Numbered from the stretch's first letter, positions 32,601 to 44,872 are shown. The stretch: 64,000 bases of DNA from Cyanophora paradoxa (GCA_004431415.1 QPMI01000514.1:124001-188000); one strand, 5' to 3'. Made by a program: numbers and translations. The notes: generated by a model from the sequence alone, not told the origin.

Positions 32601-35110
32601 CGGGCGGCCCCCCAGGCGGACGGCCCCCCAGGCGGACGGCACCTCTGCGGCATGTTCTCCTCAAACCCGACCCACGTCGTCTGCGTCCCGCCCGCAGCGT
32701 TAGCTCGACGGCGCCGGGCGGCCCTAGATACTAGGCGGCGGGGCGCCGCATCCCGCCGCCCGCGGAGCGGAGCGCTTCGATTCGAGCGGCGGTGGCGCTG
32801 GCGCACGAACCTCGTCGGCGAAGCAGCCCGCGTCAGTCCCGTCGGGGCTCTTCCCGGTTCCTGCCCGAGCCGCCCTGTCAGCGGCCGGGGGCGCAGAAGG
32901 AGAAGAGGGGGGCACCCTCGTAGCCGGGGCGGTCGCGCTCGCGGGTCTCCAGGTCCGTCATGCCCCAGCGGAAGCGGAAGCGCGCCTGGAGGCGGCATAA
33001 GAGAAGGAAAGGGGGGGGTTCCAGGCGGGAGGGGTGCGCGCCTGGACGCGGGTCCAGTGGACGGTGAACAGGGCCGCGCCGCAGGCGACCAGCACGCAGA
33101 AGGGGCCCGTGATCCAGCTGTCGTCTGCACCGTCCCGGGCGAGGTGAGCTTTCGCATGCAGGTCCGTGCGCAGGGCCGGCGGGGCGCTCACAGGCGATCG
33201 GCTGCTCGTAGTGCGAGATCTGCGGCCCGGCTTGGCCCGGCGGTTCGCGGGGAGGGCAGGGGGCGGGGCTGGAGGGGAACAAGGCGCACGCCGGTGGCGG
33301 CATCGCGGACGAGCACGGGGTTCGAGCGGTTCGTGTACTGGAAGATCGCAGCGACTGCGGAGAAGGGCGGGGGTAGAGCGTTGGCGACGCTGGGGGATGA
33401 GGACAGAGAGTGGTCTAGCAAAGCGAGCCGCGCACTGATCCCAATGATACTCTGCGCGGGACGCGACGGTAAGCGGCGGAGAACGGGTGTTGAGAGGAAT
33501 GCGGGAGGGGGCTACCAGAATTGCGAGCCAGCGGTTGTACGTGTCGACGAAAGCGAACTGCGGGGAGGGAGGGGGACACGGTCTCGCGGTGGGTACGGGA
33601 CTGCGGAGGGGGGTACACGAACGTAGAATGCGACACTCTCGCCAAAGTACTCGCGGCACTCGTCGATGGGGAGGCTCGAGAAGGGGCTACGCCACGCGAA
33701 CCACTTTTGGCTGCGGCGAAAGCACGCTCGGTCCGGACGAACGGGGTTCCAGTAAGGCCGCCGGGGTACCTAAGCTGCTTCATGTGCTCCATGTCGTGCA
33801 GAGGGAACCACTGCGAGGGGGTACAGCTTAAGACGAGCCGCGCGCCTCTCCCCGACGCCCGCACCTGGACCACGTGGCCATTCTTGATGAGGCTCCTGCG
33901 TACCCCCGAGACGCTGAGTCCCCCGAAGGGATGTGGGGGGTACGGCGTACTCGAAGTCGAGGGCGGCGCCGCCGCGGAACTTGGGAGCCTCCAGGAGGAA
34001 CTGCAGGATGCGGATGCCTGCGGGGGTGCGTGAGGCTCCATCTAAAGACCGTACCCGGTGCGACCCGAGGAAGAAGCGCACGGTCCGTGGAGGAGAAGAA
34101 GGAGACGCTGTTCGGGGCGGGGTGGAAGAACTCCGCCTCGGAGCGCTTGAAGGGGCGGATCCCCTCCAGCGACATCTTGTTGAACTGCGCGCGAACGCGA
34201 TTCGGATTTGATCCGGATCGAATTGCGATGCGGCGGACGGGCCTTGGGGTCGTCGATCTGGCGGCAGTTCATCGGGAGCTGCATCACCTCGGCGGCCTTC
34301 ATTAGGACGGCGTCCGTCGCTCCGACCTGCGTGCGGGCCGAGCGGTCGCGGGAAGCGGCGCGGGACGCAGCGCGGCGGAGAAGCTCGCCTTGATGTAGTA
34401 CTCGGAGTCAGTGGTGATCTTCGTGATCGTAAGGCCGATCTGTAGCGGGCGTCAAGCGCGGCCAGTGCGTCAAAGCAGAGCGGGGCCGGAGGGCGCACGG
34501 CGCGCAGCGCATTCACAGTCGCGCGACGGTTCTGGATGTGGTCAATGATCTCGCGGCGCTGCTGCTCCTCATTCACGCTGCGCTCCGAGCGCTTAGCGAG
34601 ATAGTCTCTTCAGTGTGACGGAGCCTCGCACAGGAAGAGCGAGCCGCGGCGACGCGCAACGGGAGCTCCGTTCTGGGGAGCTCCGGCTGCCTCCGGCTCC
34701 AGCTCGATGTACTTCTGACCCCAGGGGAACTCGATAACCTGCTCAGCGTCAGTCGAGCGATGGCTGGCCAGATAGCCCGACGAGCAGCCCGAAGGCCCGC
34801 CTCGGCCGAGACGAGCAGGTCGACTCCGGAAAATCGTTCGCACCACGTCGAGCGGCACGAACGACGCATCGGCGGCGGCGATGGGCTGGCCGGGACGCGA
34901 AGGTTCACGCAACGGCGGGGCCCCATACGGGACGTCGTAGCCTGCGACTACCGGAGCCCCGTAGCCACCGACTACCGGGGCGCCAGGCGGCGGGCCGTAG
35001 CCGCCCGGGGCTCCGTAAGCGGCGCCGTAGCCGCCTGGGGCGCCGGCGCTGTAGCCCGGCGGCTGAAAGCGGATCTCCTCCAAGCCGGCGGTTGGCCGTC
35101 TGAACGCCAT
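29648..35110 (-). CDS. Anoctamin (TMEM16) family channel/scramblase
   Basis: About 25 short exons chain from ATG 35110 to the stop at 29648-29650. The N-terminus is Gly/Tyr/Pro-rich (YGAPGGYG-type repeats). The cytoplasmic dimerisation part follows: QQRREIIDHIQNRRATVNAL, IGLTITKITTDSEYYIK, DAVLMKAAEVMQLPMNC, FFHPAPNSVSFFSSTDR. The membrane domain shows the family signatures: PLHDMEHMKQL, EYFGESVAFY joined to FAFVDTYNRWLAILV, DDSWITGPFCVLVACGAALF, TVFTQLSYFGFNRRALTL, QSSWDNSYVFKIFLFQFVTG, DDYAEVLMLQFGLVTMF, FPLSAALALLNNLIEIRSDM, QMAQGIGVWNWILFGMS and NSFILGFVSTTLND. The LLNNLIEIRxD helix is diagnostic. A coiled coil (KVAELEERLEEYELRA) lies near the C-terminus. Family members are calcium-gated chloride channels or lipid scramblases; which this is cannot be told. 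Several introns use GC donors. Confidence 0.88.
30925..30945 (-). repeat. 21-nt homopolymer (C on sense strand)
   Basis: A pure G run on the plus strand lies in an anoctamin intron, giving C21 in the transcript. The minus-strand reading continues pyrimidine-rich toward the next acceptor. Confidence 0.9.
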
Positions 35111-35457
35111 CGCGGCTCGCAGCTGGAGCCCGAAGCTTAAGGCGACGTCGACAAGTCGTGGGCGCGACTACTCTTGACCTGTATACGTACCCTGCCAGTT
35201 GGGGGGTCTTTCGGGGAATCGGTTAACGTTGGACTTCAAATTCGGCCGGCCGCGCGGCGCGCGCACGTGCTGGTCGTGAGAAGGGCCCGGCCTGCGCGCA
35301 ACGGGTGCAGCTGGGGCCTGCAGCTGTTCAATGGTTATCTAAGCCGGTGTCTCCACGCGCGCGGCGCCCAAGCTTAAGGGTCGCCCGGCTTGCTCTGCCG
35401 GCGCCAGGCTAATCCGAGGTTGAAGTCGATATAATTTAAAAGCGGCCGAAATCAAAG
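35111..35457. other. Spacer between anoctamin and F-box gene
   Basis: This 347-bp gap lies upstream of the anoctamin start and downstream of the F-box/LRR stop, both minus strand. It should contain the anoctamin promoter. I see no clear element and no gene. Confidence 0.4.
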
Positions 35458-37312
35458 CTACCGCGCGCGACTGCCCATGGCCAAGCTCATGCTCGGGGCG
35501 CGGGGTCGGGACAGGAAGCGGAGGCGGGCAGGGGGCGGCACGACCGCCCGCGCCCGCGCCCTATCCCCCTCCCCCACCTCCTCGTCCTCCCCCGGGGGAT
35601 CGATCCAGACCTCCAGACGCGCCCGTTCCTCCTCCGACTCGAAGGCGGTGTACCCCCCGAAGTCGCCGCAGGCGGTGTGGCGCAGGAGGAGGCGGGGGAG
35701 GGGGGAGGAGGCGAGGGCCTGGGCAAGGCCCCTGCGGGGGGGACGCCGGAGGGCGGCCTGGAGGGAGCGCAGGCCGGGCACGCGGGCGAGGGCGAGGGCG
35801 GCCAGGCACGCCTCCCACTCCTCGTCCGGCATCTCCGCCGGCCGATCCGCCGCGAGCTCTGCCGCCGCGAGGCGCGGCCCGAAGTCAGCAACCACGAATT
35901 GAACACGCCTGAGCTCTGGCAGGGGCCACGGGGGCGCACCGAGGGCGAGGGGGCGGGCGGAGGCGGCGGCGGCGGCGGCGAGGCCGCGAGCCCAGGTCTG
36001 CCAGGCGTCCCTGGGGGGGCTCACCGTCGTCCGGAGGCGCAGCGGGGGGCGCCCCTCCCCGCCCTCGCCCTCGCCTTCGGGCCCTTCGAGCTCGTCTGTC
36101 TGTGAGACGAAGCGCTCGCGCCTCAGCAACTCAGCGGGACGCAACTCAAAAGAGCGTCTGACCTGCTTCTCTGCGGGCGGGCAGTTGCCGATGCTGACCT
36201 CTTGCAGCGAGGGGAACGCGGCCAAGGCCTCGAATAGCGGCGCGGAGAGGGCATCCCTCCTGCGCGCCCCGTCAAGGGACATAGACAAATAGAGGGCCGT
36301 AGATTGGTGGAGGGTGCGGACCCGGACGGGCACAAGCGGGGGAGGCTGAGAGAGCGGAGCCGGGCGGCGGCGGGCCCGCGCGCCAGTGCCTCCAGGAACT
36401 GCAGCGCATCCCACTCGCTCGATAAGAGCCGGCTGCGGTCGCCGAGCCTGCGCGCCCGCAATTTCAAACGATGTCGGCCCTTGGGTCGGAGTCCGCTGGG
36501 GGAGGGGCGGGCGTACCGCAGCTCCTCCAGCTGCGCGAGATACCCGAGGGCCCCGCCGATGCTCTCCGCCCCGGCGCTCACGTCCGCGGCGGCGGAGAGG
36601 GACTTCAAATTCGGCGCGCGGCCGGCGAGGGCCGTCGCGGTGTCCCGGTCGAGGGGGAGGGCGGAGGGCAGGGAGAGCCGCTGGAGCCGCGGGAGGCTCG
36701 GGAAGTGCGCGAAGAACTCTGTCAGGGCGCGGCTGGTGACGACGAAGGCGGGGCCCGAGGCGGCGGCGTCCAGGGCGAGCTCCTCGAGGCTCGCCGCGCA
36801 CGGGGCCGCCGCCGCCGCCACGCCGCGAAAGAGCCGCGGGATGGACTCCGGCTGCGCACGCACGCGCGTCAGCTTCAGACGATGCGCAGCAGCCTTGGTT
36901 CGCGCACGTCGAAGTACTCCGTCGTATCCCAAGAGGCGGTGCCGACGCGGAGCCGGCGGAGGCCGCTCCCGCTCGAGCTCGAGCTCGCGGCGAGAGACTC
37001 CGCGCACGCCGCGACGAGGCCGGGAACCGCATCGCGCGCGGCTTTGATCTTCCGGCCGGCGGGGCAGCGGATGTCGACGTGCAGTTCCGCTCTCGGCGCT
37101 AGCCGCACGCCAGCTGCGCGAATGAGCCGCTCCAGCGCCTCCACTTGGCGGCTTTTGGTCACTTTCAACGCGATGCGGCCCCACTCGATGCCGTCTACGA
37201 GGCGACGGAATCGCCGGCTCACGGCGCGCGTCTTGAAGGCGTCCTCAAGCCCGACCGCCTCCAAGACGAGCGCTAGGACGGCATCGGGCAGCGCTTCGCT
37301 TGCGTTCTGCAT
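35458..37312 (-). CDS. F-box / leucine-rich-repeat-like protein 1
   Basis: The start is ATG 37312 (MQNASEALPDAVLALVLEAV). The first 45 residues match the F-box pattern: a Leu-Pro-Asp start, Leu/Val helix, then TRAVSRRFRRLVD, the usual VSRxW/F-type second helix. F-box proteins bind SKP1 and bring substrates to SCF ubiquitin ligases. The rest has LRR-like spacing of Leu: ASLEELALDAAASGPAF, LPRLQRLSLPSALPL, APNLKSLSAAADV, YLAQLEELRYARP, FPSLQEVSIGNC, LPELRRVQFVVADFG, VPGLRSLQAALRR. The intron after TTEYFD (56 nt, gtgcgcg donor) restores the frame. Stop at 35458. It is head to head with, and resembles, the next gene, so the two probably arose by inverted duplication. Confidence 0.72.
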
Positions 37313-37437
37313 GCACCACTGCAGCGCCAGCGGCCAGCAGCCGCCAGCCACAAAGAGGGGTACGCGAGGGACCGATCTCCCGGCGCCGAACAGCGGTTTC
37401 TCTTAGATTCGGCGGTCAGCTGCGCGCTGGTGCAACC
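37313..37437. promoter_or_regulatory. 125-bp bidirectional promoter of the F-box pair
   Basis: The two F-box/LRR-like genes start 125 bp apart on opposite strands. The short gap must drive both. No TATA-like element is visible. Confidence 0.5.
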
Positions 37438-39811
37438 ATGGCCCGAAGGCGCAAACGGCGGGCAGACGTCGCGACGTCGAACTCGGGCGATGAAGAAAGC
37501 GAGGCGAGCTCGAAGCGAGCCCGTCCGCAAGACTTGAACGCTCTAGCTGCAGACGTGCGCGTTGGCTCGAGCTCCACATGTCGCCGGGTTGCTGATCGGG
37601 GTTGCAGGAGGCGACCGCTGCAGCTGCGGGCGAAGAGGACGCGCCCGCGCCGGCGGCGATCGAGTCGGTCCCCGACGCGCTGCTCCTCCAGATCCTGCGG
37701 GCCGTGGCGAGCGAGGTGCGGCCACCCAGCCAGAGCGACGGGAGATCTTGAATGGATTCTCACCCGAAGGGCCGCCCGCGGCAGCTTCCGGCGGCGTCGG
37801 GGAGCGGCCGGCAGCTGCGCTGCCGGTGGCCGGCGGCGCTGCGGGAGGCGAGCGCGCTCCGCGCCGTCTGCTCGCGCTTCAGGGCGGTGATCGACGCGGC
37901 CGGCGGGCCGCTCGCGCTCTTCGAGGCGGCCGGGTGGGACGCCGGCGTGGAGCGCTGGCTGGCCGGCCTGCGTGGCGGCCTCGGGGCCTTCCTCGCGGAG
38001 CGCGCGCCGGGCCTCAGCGGCGTGCGGGAGGTGACCCTCGTCGGGGCCTGCGAGCAGGGCGCGGCCTTCCTGGGGGCGCTGCCCTGCTGGCCCGCCCTCC
38101 GCTCCCTCCGCCTCCTCGCCCTCCCGGCCGGCGCGACCGGCGAGCTCCGCGCCTGCTCCGAGGCCCTCGCCGCCGTACCCGCCCCGCCCCTCCGCCTGCT
38201 CGAGGTCGGGAGCACGTCACCCCGCGCCCCCCGGCTCCGGCCTTAGCTCGAGCTCAGGTGACCGTGAACGCGGGTCCGGGGGAGAACGAGGCGGCCTCGG
38301 CGCTGGCCCGCGACCTCGTCCGCCGCTGCGCCCGCTCCCTCCTCGTCCTCCGCCTCGACAACCTCAGGGCAGACGGTGCCCCGTACCCCCCTTCGGTCCC
38401 CCTCCCCCTTTGCCCCTCTGACGGGGCCGTGGCGGGGAAGGGTGGGAGCAGCTGATGCCGCTCGGGGGGGCGGGGGCGGCTGCGCCTCCGGACTCGGACG
38501 CCGGCGGGCTCCTCGAGCTCTGCTTGGACCACAGCGGCCTCCCGCGGCGCCACGCGACCCCCCACCCCGTCGCCCTGGGCGGCCTGGAGCGCAGCCGGGG
38601 GGGAACCGCCCTCGAGGAGCTCGCCGTGCTGGGTGCCGACCCCTTTGGCGGGGAGGCGGAGGCCGGGGCGGCCTCGGCGTGGGCCCTCGCCGCCCTGCCG
38701 GCCCTCTCCGACCTCACGGTGGACACCGCCGGCAGCAGCTGGGACCGGACGAGTCTCCTCCGGGACCCAGGCTGCGAGTTGCCCCGGCTGCCCGTACCCC
38801 CCGCGGGCTCCTTCCCCTCTCTGCGCTCCCTCACCCTCCGGGGGCCCTTCACGCGCTCCGACTGGTGGGCCGCCGTCCTTTGCTCGCCCGCCGGCGCGGC
38901 CCTTGAGCACGTGCGCTGCACCTGTACTCTCCTCCGCTTCGCCCCCCACCCCCCCTACCCCCTAACTTTCGGCGCAGCTGTCGCTGGAGCACGTGCCGGA
39001 GCCTGTCGGCCTCCTGCGGGCGCTGACGGCGGCGGGCCCGCCCCTCGCCCTCGAAAGCCTGTCCCTGGAGGCTCTGTCCCTCGAGGAGGGGGGTGCAGCA
39101 ATCGTCACCGCCCTGCTGGCCGCCTGCCCCGCCCTGCAGCGCCTCTCCCTCGTCTGCTGCGACTTCTACGAAGAAGCCCAGCTCGTGCCCGTCCTGAATG
39201 CCATAGCCCCCGCCGCACCCCTCCGCGAACTCCACTGGAGCGCCGACGAGGTCGGCGTACCCCGTTTGCTCCCTTTCGAATCGCCTTCCCCGCCGCCGAC
39301 GCCGCGGGCAGGAGGACGACGGCTGGCCGGCCTCGCGGCTCGCCACGTGCGCGCACGGTCGCGCGGGGCTCGCCGCGGCGCCCTCCGGCCCGGCGGTCTG
39401 ACCCGGCCCGGCGGGCCGCGCAGCTTTGTCGGGGACATGGAGGAGGCGGTGCGCCTCCTGCGCGCCCTCGCCGCCCGCGGCGCCGCCTGCAGCGTCCCTG
39501 CAGCCCTCGACCGCCGCCTGGGCCGTGAGCGCGGCCCGGCCCTCGAGCTCCCCTGCCCCCCGCCGGGCGTACGCCGAGGCCCGCCCCTCGCAGGGGACGA
39601 CGCGGAGAGCGAGGGCGAGCAGAGCAGCGACGAGGAGGAGGGGAGCGGCGAGGGAAGCGGCGAGGGGAGCGGAGAGGAGGATGGGAGCGGAGAGAAGGAT
39701 GGGAGCAGCGAAGGGAGCAGCGAAGGGAGCGACGAGGAGGGGAGCGGGTCGGAGAGCGGAGCGGAGGATCCAGAGGGAGGGAGCGGCGGGGGAACCGACA
39801 GCAGCGAGTAG
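37438..39811 (+). CDS. F-box / leucine-rich-repeat-like protein 2
   Basis: The start is ATG 37438 with a basic, nuclear-signal-like N-terminus (MARRRKRRADVATSNSGDEE). The next exon gives IESVPDALLLQILRAVASE, and the following one ASALRAVCSRFRAVIDA. Together these resemble the F-box of the neighbouring gene. LRR-like segments follow: GVREVTLVGACEQGAAF, WPALRSLRLLALPAG, ARSLLVLRLDNLRA, TALEELAVLGADPFGG, LPALSDLTVDTAGSSW, FPSLRSLTLRGPF, LALESLSLEALSLEEGGAAI, CPALQRLSLVCCDFYEEAQL, PLRELHWSADEVG. The C-terminus is a long acidic Ser/Glu/Gly tail (GSGEGSGEE-type repeats) absent from the partner. It probably acts in an SCF complex. Stop at 39809-39811. Confidence 0.72.
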
Positions 39812-39907
39812 GACCCGCCGCGGCACGGATGCAAAAGCTTTTTTGCAAAAGAATGTCTGAACAAGCCGAGCCGCGCTCGTGGGAGGCGGGGTGGAGCTGG
39901 CGGGGGG

Positions 39908-42900
39908 CTAGAGGGCGGCGCCCATGAGGATGTACATGCTGCGGCACTTGGCGGCGGCGTTCCGCACGGGCCGCTTCGCGTCGTCCAGCGCCCCCTGCAG
40001 CGCCCCCTGCGCGGGCGCGGCGGAGCAGGGTGGGCGCCCACGCCAAGCGAAGGTGGCGGATCTGAGCTGGGGCACCTCGAGGGCCGGCTTGTGGGGGAAG
40101 AGGCGGGAGAAGGGCAGGTTCGAGAGGGCCTGGATCGCCTGCACCGACGCCAGCCGCACCGCCTGCGCGCGCGCCCTGTCGATCAGCGCCGGCGGGGCGT
40201 AGGGGACGGCGAGAGGAGGGGCGGGCCGCGGAGGGCTTGAAGGCGAGGAGGCGGCAGAGGGCGGGGACGAGGGCGGAGAGGTGCGGGGCGACGGAGAGAG
40301 GCGCCGCCGCCGCGAGCGACGAGAGGCCGCCCAGCGCCGCCGCCCTGCGCCGGCAAGCGAGTCAGAGCCGGCCGAGCTGTGCCAGACGCAGAGCCCGTGA
40401 CCCGGGCGCACAGGGCGTCGGCGGTCTGCGGGTCGGCGCCGTCGGAGGAGGCGAGGGCGTCGACGAGGAGGGGGACGAGGGCCGTCAGGTGCGGCTGCAC
40501 GTGCTCCCGCGGCTGCGAGCGCACAAGGCCCGTCAAGGAAGGCGAGCGGCCGAATCTCGGTGAAGGAGGGCGCGGGCTCGCCTGGGGCTTGACGAGGTGG
40601 GAGAGGGCGGCGAGGTAGGGCCCGCGGGCCCGGGCGCCCCGCGCCCCCTCCAGGGGCCCCAGCAGCGTCCCCAGCGCCTGCGAGAAGAGCCGCTGCCCGG
40701 CGAGCAGCTGCGAGAAGGAGGCGCGGTGATTGTGAGCGGGCAGCGCGCCGCGGGGCGCGGCTGTGCGAGCGGGGCGCACTTTGACGGCGGCGTGGGAGGC
40801 GCGGCTCGGCGGCGGCGCCGCCTCGCCCTCGGGCGGGGCCGCCAGCACCGCGAAGCCGGCGGCGGCGGCGCGGGCGGCGGGGTCGTCGGTGCCGGCGGCG
40901 AGGGGGGCGGTGAGGGCGCGCAGGAGGGGGCCCGTCGCCGCGTGGCTCCGCAGCGCGAGGCCCCGCAGCACCTGCCGCCCCCCAGCCCGCGTCGTGAGAC
41001 GGGGCCCCCGGGAGAAGCAGACGGAAGGCCCCGCTCTAGCTGGCACCGCCTCGGCCCGCGACCCTTCCCCCCCCCCCCCCCAAGGGCCCCGGGGGTACCC
41101 AGACGAGGGCGTCGAGGGCGCGGAGGCGGGCCGCGGGGTCGGCCGCCGGGTCGGAGAGGGGCCCCGCGAGGCGCCCCTTGGCCCCCTCCTCCACGAACTT
41201 GGCCAGGTCGGCGTCTGCGAGCGAAGGAGCAGGGCGTCGGGAGAGGCTGGGGGATGGCGACCGCTCGAGCCCTGTCAGGGGCGCACCGCCGTCGGGGGCC
41301 TTGTTGGCGAGGGAGGCGGCGGACTGGGCGGCGGCGGCGCGGGCGGCCGGGGAGCGGGCCGGGGAGAGGGCGGCGTCGAGGAGGGAGGAGAGGAGGGCGG
41401 CGCGGCCGGGGACGGGGAGGGCGGGGCGGAGGCTGCAGAGGCAGGCGGCGAGGGCGGCGAGGGCGGCGTCGGGCGTGGCGGCCTCCCCGGGGGGAAGGCC
41501 CGCAGCGCGAGGGCCAGCAGCGGCGCCTGCGACCTGCCGGCGCCGGCGTCGGAGGGCGGGAGAGCGGCACGGAAGCGGCGGGCGGCGCACTCGGCGTCGG
41601 CGTGGCGCGTCAGCGCCCGCAGGCACGCGGCGACGGCGTCCGCCGCCGGCCCCCCGCCCCGGCAGCGCCGCCTGCCGGCCGGGGGCGTGAGGAGGGGGGA
41701 AGAAGCCGGGGAGAAAGGCGGGCGGACCGCAAGGGCGGCGGGGAGGGCCCCCGCGCGCAGGCGGAGACCACTGCCGAGGGGGCCTCCGGCGGCTCCGAGG
41801 CAGCCCCGCCTGCCCCGCCCTCGCTCAGCCTCGCGGCTGCACGGGGCCGGCGGCGCGGCGCGGCGCGGCACCTGCTCGAGGGCGGCGGCGAGGCATGCGA
41901 GGACGGGGCCGGCGTCCTCGGGGGCGCGCCCTGCCGGCCGAGTCACGCGCGCCGCGGACGGGCGGGGAGCGAGGGCGGCGGGGCGGGCGGACCCTTGAGG
42001 GCGGCGACGAGGGAGGGAAGGCGGCGTCCATCACCGGCGCGCTCGCCGCCGCCGCCGCCGCCAGCGCCGCCAGCGGCGCCGGCAGCGCCGCCGCGGAGCC
42101 GGCCGGGGCCGGGGCCGGGGCCGGGGCCGGGGCCGGTGCAGAGAGGGGCGCCAGGAGCTTGGGCAGGGCCCTGCGGGCGGGGCGGGGCGGGGCAGGGCGG
42201 TCGGGGCGCAGAAGAAAGAGGCGGGCGCTCTGCTATGAGATCGGGAGGGCGCACGCGGAGACGACGGCGGCGGGGTGGACGGAGGCGACCCGCGCGAGGC
42301 CCGCCCGCGCCGCCCCCCTGCGCGCCACGCGTCAGCTTCGGGAGCCGGGGGCGGTGGCGGGCGCGCGCTCTCAGCCCACAACCGCCGATCCGGCGCCGAT
42401 CCGGCTTCCTTTTCTCACGCTAGCAGCTCTAATCACGCCCTCTCCCCCTCGGGGCGCACCGGACGGGCTCCTCGGGGTCGTCGCAGGCGAGGGCGGTGAG
42501 GCGCGCCGCCGCGTCCGCCGGGCCCTCCGCCGCCGGGCACCGCGCCGCCAGCGCCGCCAGCCCCTGCGCCACGCGGCCTCGGGTCAGTCTTCTGAGGAAA
42601 AGCACTTGGAGGCTTCGACGGCTTTCCGCCCGAGGACTATCGGAAGAGGAGGCGGCGGGCGACGGGCACTCTTCTACGGAAGACGTCTTGAAGGCTTATG
42701 GCAAAAGAAGCGGAGAGGTAACTATCACTTCGAAGGCGGACGGAAAGGCCGACACGCTGCTGGCATTAAGAGGATTCGGCCGGAAGAGGGCGGACCCTGG
42801 CGGAGGCCTCGCGGAGGGGGCCCGAGGAGGCACCCGGGGCGGCCCCCGCCGCGCAGGCCGCCCCCGCCAGCAGGGCCCCCCGCAGCGCCCCCGCGTGCTC

Positions 42901-43516
42901 CTCCAGCGCCCCTGCGAACCAATTCGGGGGAGGGGGGGTACGCTGCAGGGCGGGGCGGGGGGGGGGTACCGCAGGCGGAGCGCTCGCAGAGCTCGGCGAG
43001 GGCGGCGGCGGTGGCGACGCGCTCGACGTGGAGCTCGGGGGCGCCCCCCGCGGCGGCGAAGCGGGCGGCCAGCGGCGGCACAGCGGAGGTGAGGGCGAGG
43101 CGCGCGGGGCCCTCGCCCGCGGAGGCGAGGGCGGCGAGGAGGGCGCGGGCGGGGCCGGCCTCCGACTGGGCGCCCCCCGCGTCCTCCGCGAGCTGCGCCG
43201 CCGTCTTCTCGAGGAAGGCCTTCACGTCTCCGGGCACCGGCTCGGCGGCGGCCACGCGGACGAGCCCCGTCGCCGCCCCGCAGACGGCCGCCGGCACGCG
43301 CTCGTCGGTCGGCGCGAGCGTCTCCGCCCTGAGCGCGTTCCACAGCTTCGAGAGGAACGGGCGGACGACCTGCGCGCACCGCCCTTCCTCGGCGACGGGC
43401 GCGGGGGCGGGGGCGTGGGAAGGGGCGCACGGCGGGGCCGAAGCGCTCGCAGGCGAAGCCGATCATCTCCGCCGCGTCGATCTGCCGGCCGCCCTCGCGC
43501 GTCAGAGGGGGCGGGG

Positions 43517-43552
<36 letters not shown>

Positions 43553-44872
43553 GGGGGCGCCTTGCTGGCGGGCTGCAGGGCGGCGAGCTTCTGCTCGAGG
43601 AACTGGAAGAGGTGGCCCGCGAAGTGCGGGCTGCTGCACAGCGCCTCCCTGCCCAGCGCCCCGCGTCGGGCCGGCGGAGATCGGGGAGGGGGGTCTAGCC
43701 GGGGGTACGCGAACCGGAGGCCCTCGACGAGGTCGACGCGCTTGATGCCGTACGGGTCGTTCGGGGGCGGGTCGAACGTGACGGGGAAGTAGCAGGAGGT
43801 GATGTCGAAGAGGCTCTGCGGCGCACGCCATCGGCCGGCGGGAGGGGAAAAGGGGGAAGGGGGGTACCGAGGCGAAGGGCGTGATCTCGGAGGGGAAGGA
43901 GCGCGCGATCTTGGACACGAGGGGGAAGAGGCGGACCAGGACGCGGGGGTCCTGCATTGCGTTTCCGGCGTATGAGGGGTGCGCTCTTCCGAGCGGGGGG
44001 GTACGCCGACCTTTTCGCCGTCCATCGCATCGACGAAGGCGGGTACGAACTCGCTCGCCGAGGGGCGGACGGCTGCGAGACGCGGTCGGGAGGGGCGCGC
44101 GCGGTGGGCGGGGGCGGATGGGGGGTACGTGCCCTCCGTGTGCTTGGAGATGGTGAGGTCGCACAGCTCGAGGACCCACTGCCGCTGCTGCTGCGGCATC
44201 GCCTGGATCTGCAGGTCGCCCACGAGCCTGCGCCGCGGCGGAGCCGGCGCGCGGCGGCGGTCGGCGGTGGGCGTCGCAGCTGCGAGGCCGCGCCGCTGTG
44301 TGCGGGGCGCGCACGTCATTACGACTTTGAACGCGTCCTTCGCGTCGACCTGCTGGTTCCTGAAGAGGCCGACGAGGCCCATGAGGACCTGCCGCCCGCT
44401 CAATCGGCCGCCCGGCGAGTTCGGTGCGCGGCGGGCCGGCGGGCCTCGTGCGTGCACGGGTAGTCCTCCAGGCGGTCGCAGTAGAAAGACGCGAGGAAGT
44501 GCACCTGCTGCGGCAGCAGCTTGAGCCTGTCGAGGCGCACGAGCACCTCGGAAAGCAGCACGGTGCCTGCGGGCCGGGGAAGGCCCCCGTTGGCGGCGGC
44601 CGCGGGGCGACGGCGTACGCCGACGCTACGCGTCCCGCTGGCGCACCGCGGGCGCGGGTAATGTCGTCGACGCTGGTCAGGAACTCGCCGAGGTCCTCCA
44701 CGAGCTTGGTGACCGTGAGCGAGCCGCCGGACAAGGCTGCGCGGGCGTCAAAATGACGGCACGGCGTCGCGCGGACGCGATGCGACTCGCCGCTGAGGAT
44801 GGAGCCGAGCGCCTCCGCGTGGGCCTCATCGCTGTTCTCTATGTTCACGAATGTGCTGATTGCACGCGCCAT
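39908..44872 (-). CDS. MMS19: MMS19, cytosolic iron-sulfur assembly targeting factor
   Basis: The start is ATG 44872. Spliced exons give a HEAT-repeat protein that matches MMS19 from end to end. N-terminal part: KLVEDLGEFLTSVDDITRAR joined to GTVLLSEVLVRLDRLKLL, FLASFYCDRLEDYP, VLMGLVGLFRNQQVDAKDAF, PRVLVRLFPLVSKIARSFPS, SLFDITSCYFPVTFDPPPND, and LGREALCSSPHFAGHLFQFL. C-terminal HEAT region: LAALSHLV, REHVQPHLTALVPLLVDALA, and the ending ALDDAKRPVRNAAAKCR. MMS19 works with CIAO1 and CIAO2 to insert Fe-S clusters into DNA polymerases, primase and helicases. A 33-nt homopolymer lies in one intron and another intron of about 300 nt is less GC-rich than the exons. It shares a 79-bp gap with RNASEH2A. 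Confidence 0.88.
43518..43550 (-). repeat. 33-nt homopolymer (C on sense strand)
   Basis: The longest pure run in the window: 33 G on the plus strand inside an MMS19 intron. In the transcript it is a C33 tract upstream of an acceptor. Confidence 0.95.

Noticed and set aside
37312-37351. Earlier start for the first F-box gene at 37351
   Set aside because: That codon is GTG on the coding strand; the first ATG is at 37312, directly before the F-box.
40597-42423. 608-codon plus-strand open frame opposite MMS19
   Set aside because: Extreme GC removes stop codons from antisense frames. The minus strand encodes a recognisable MMS19 with consistent splice sites.
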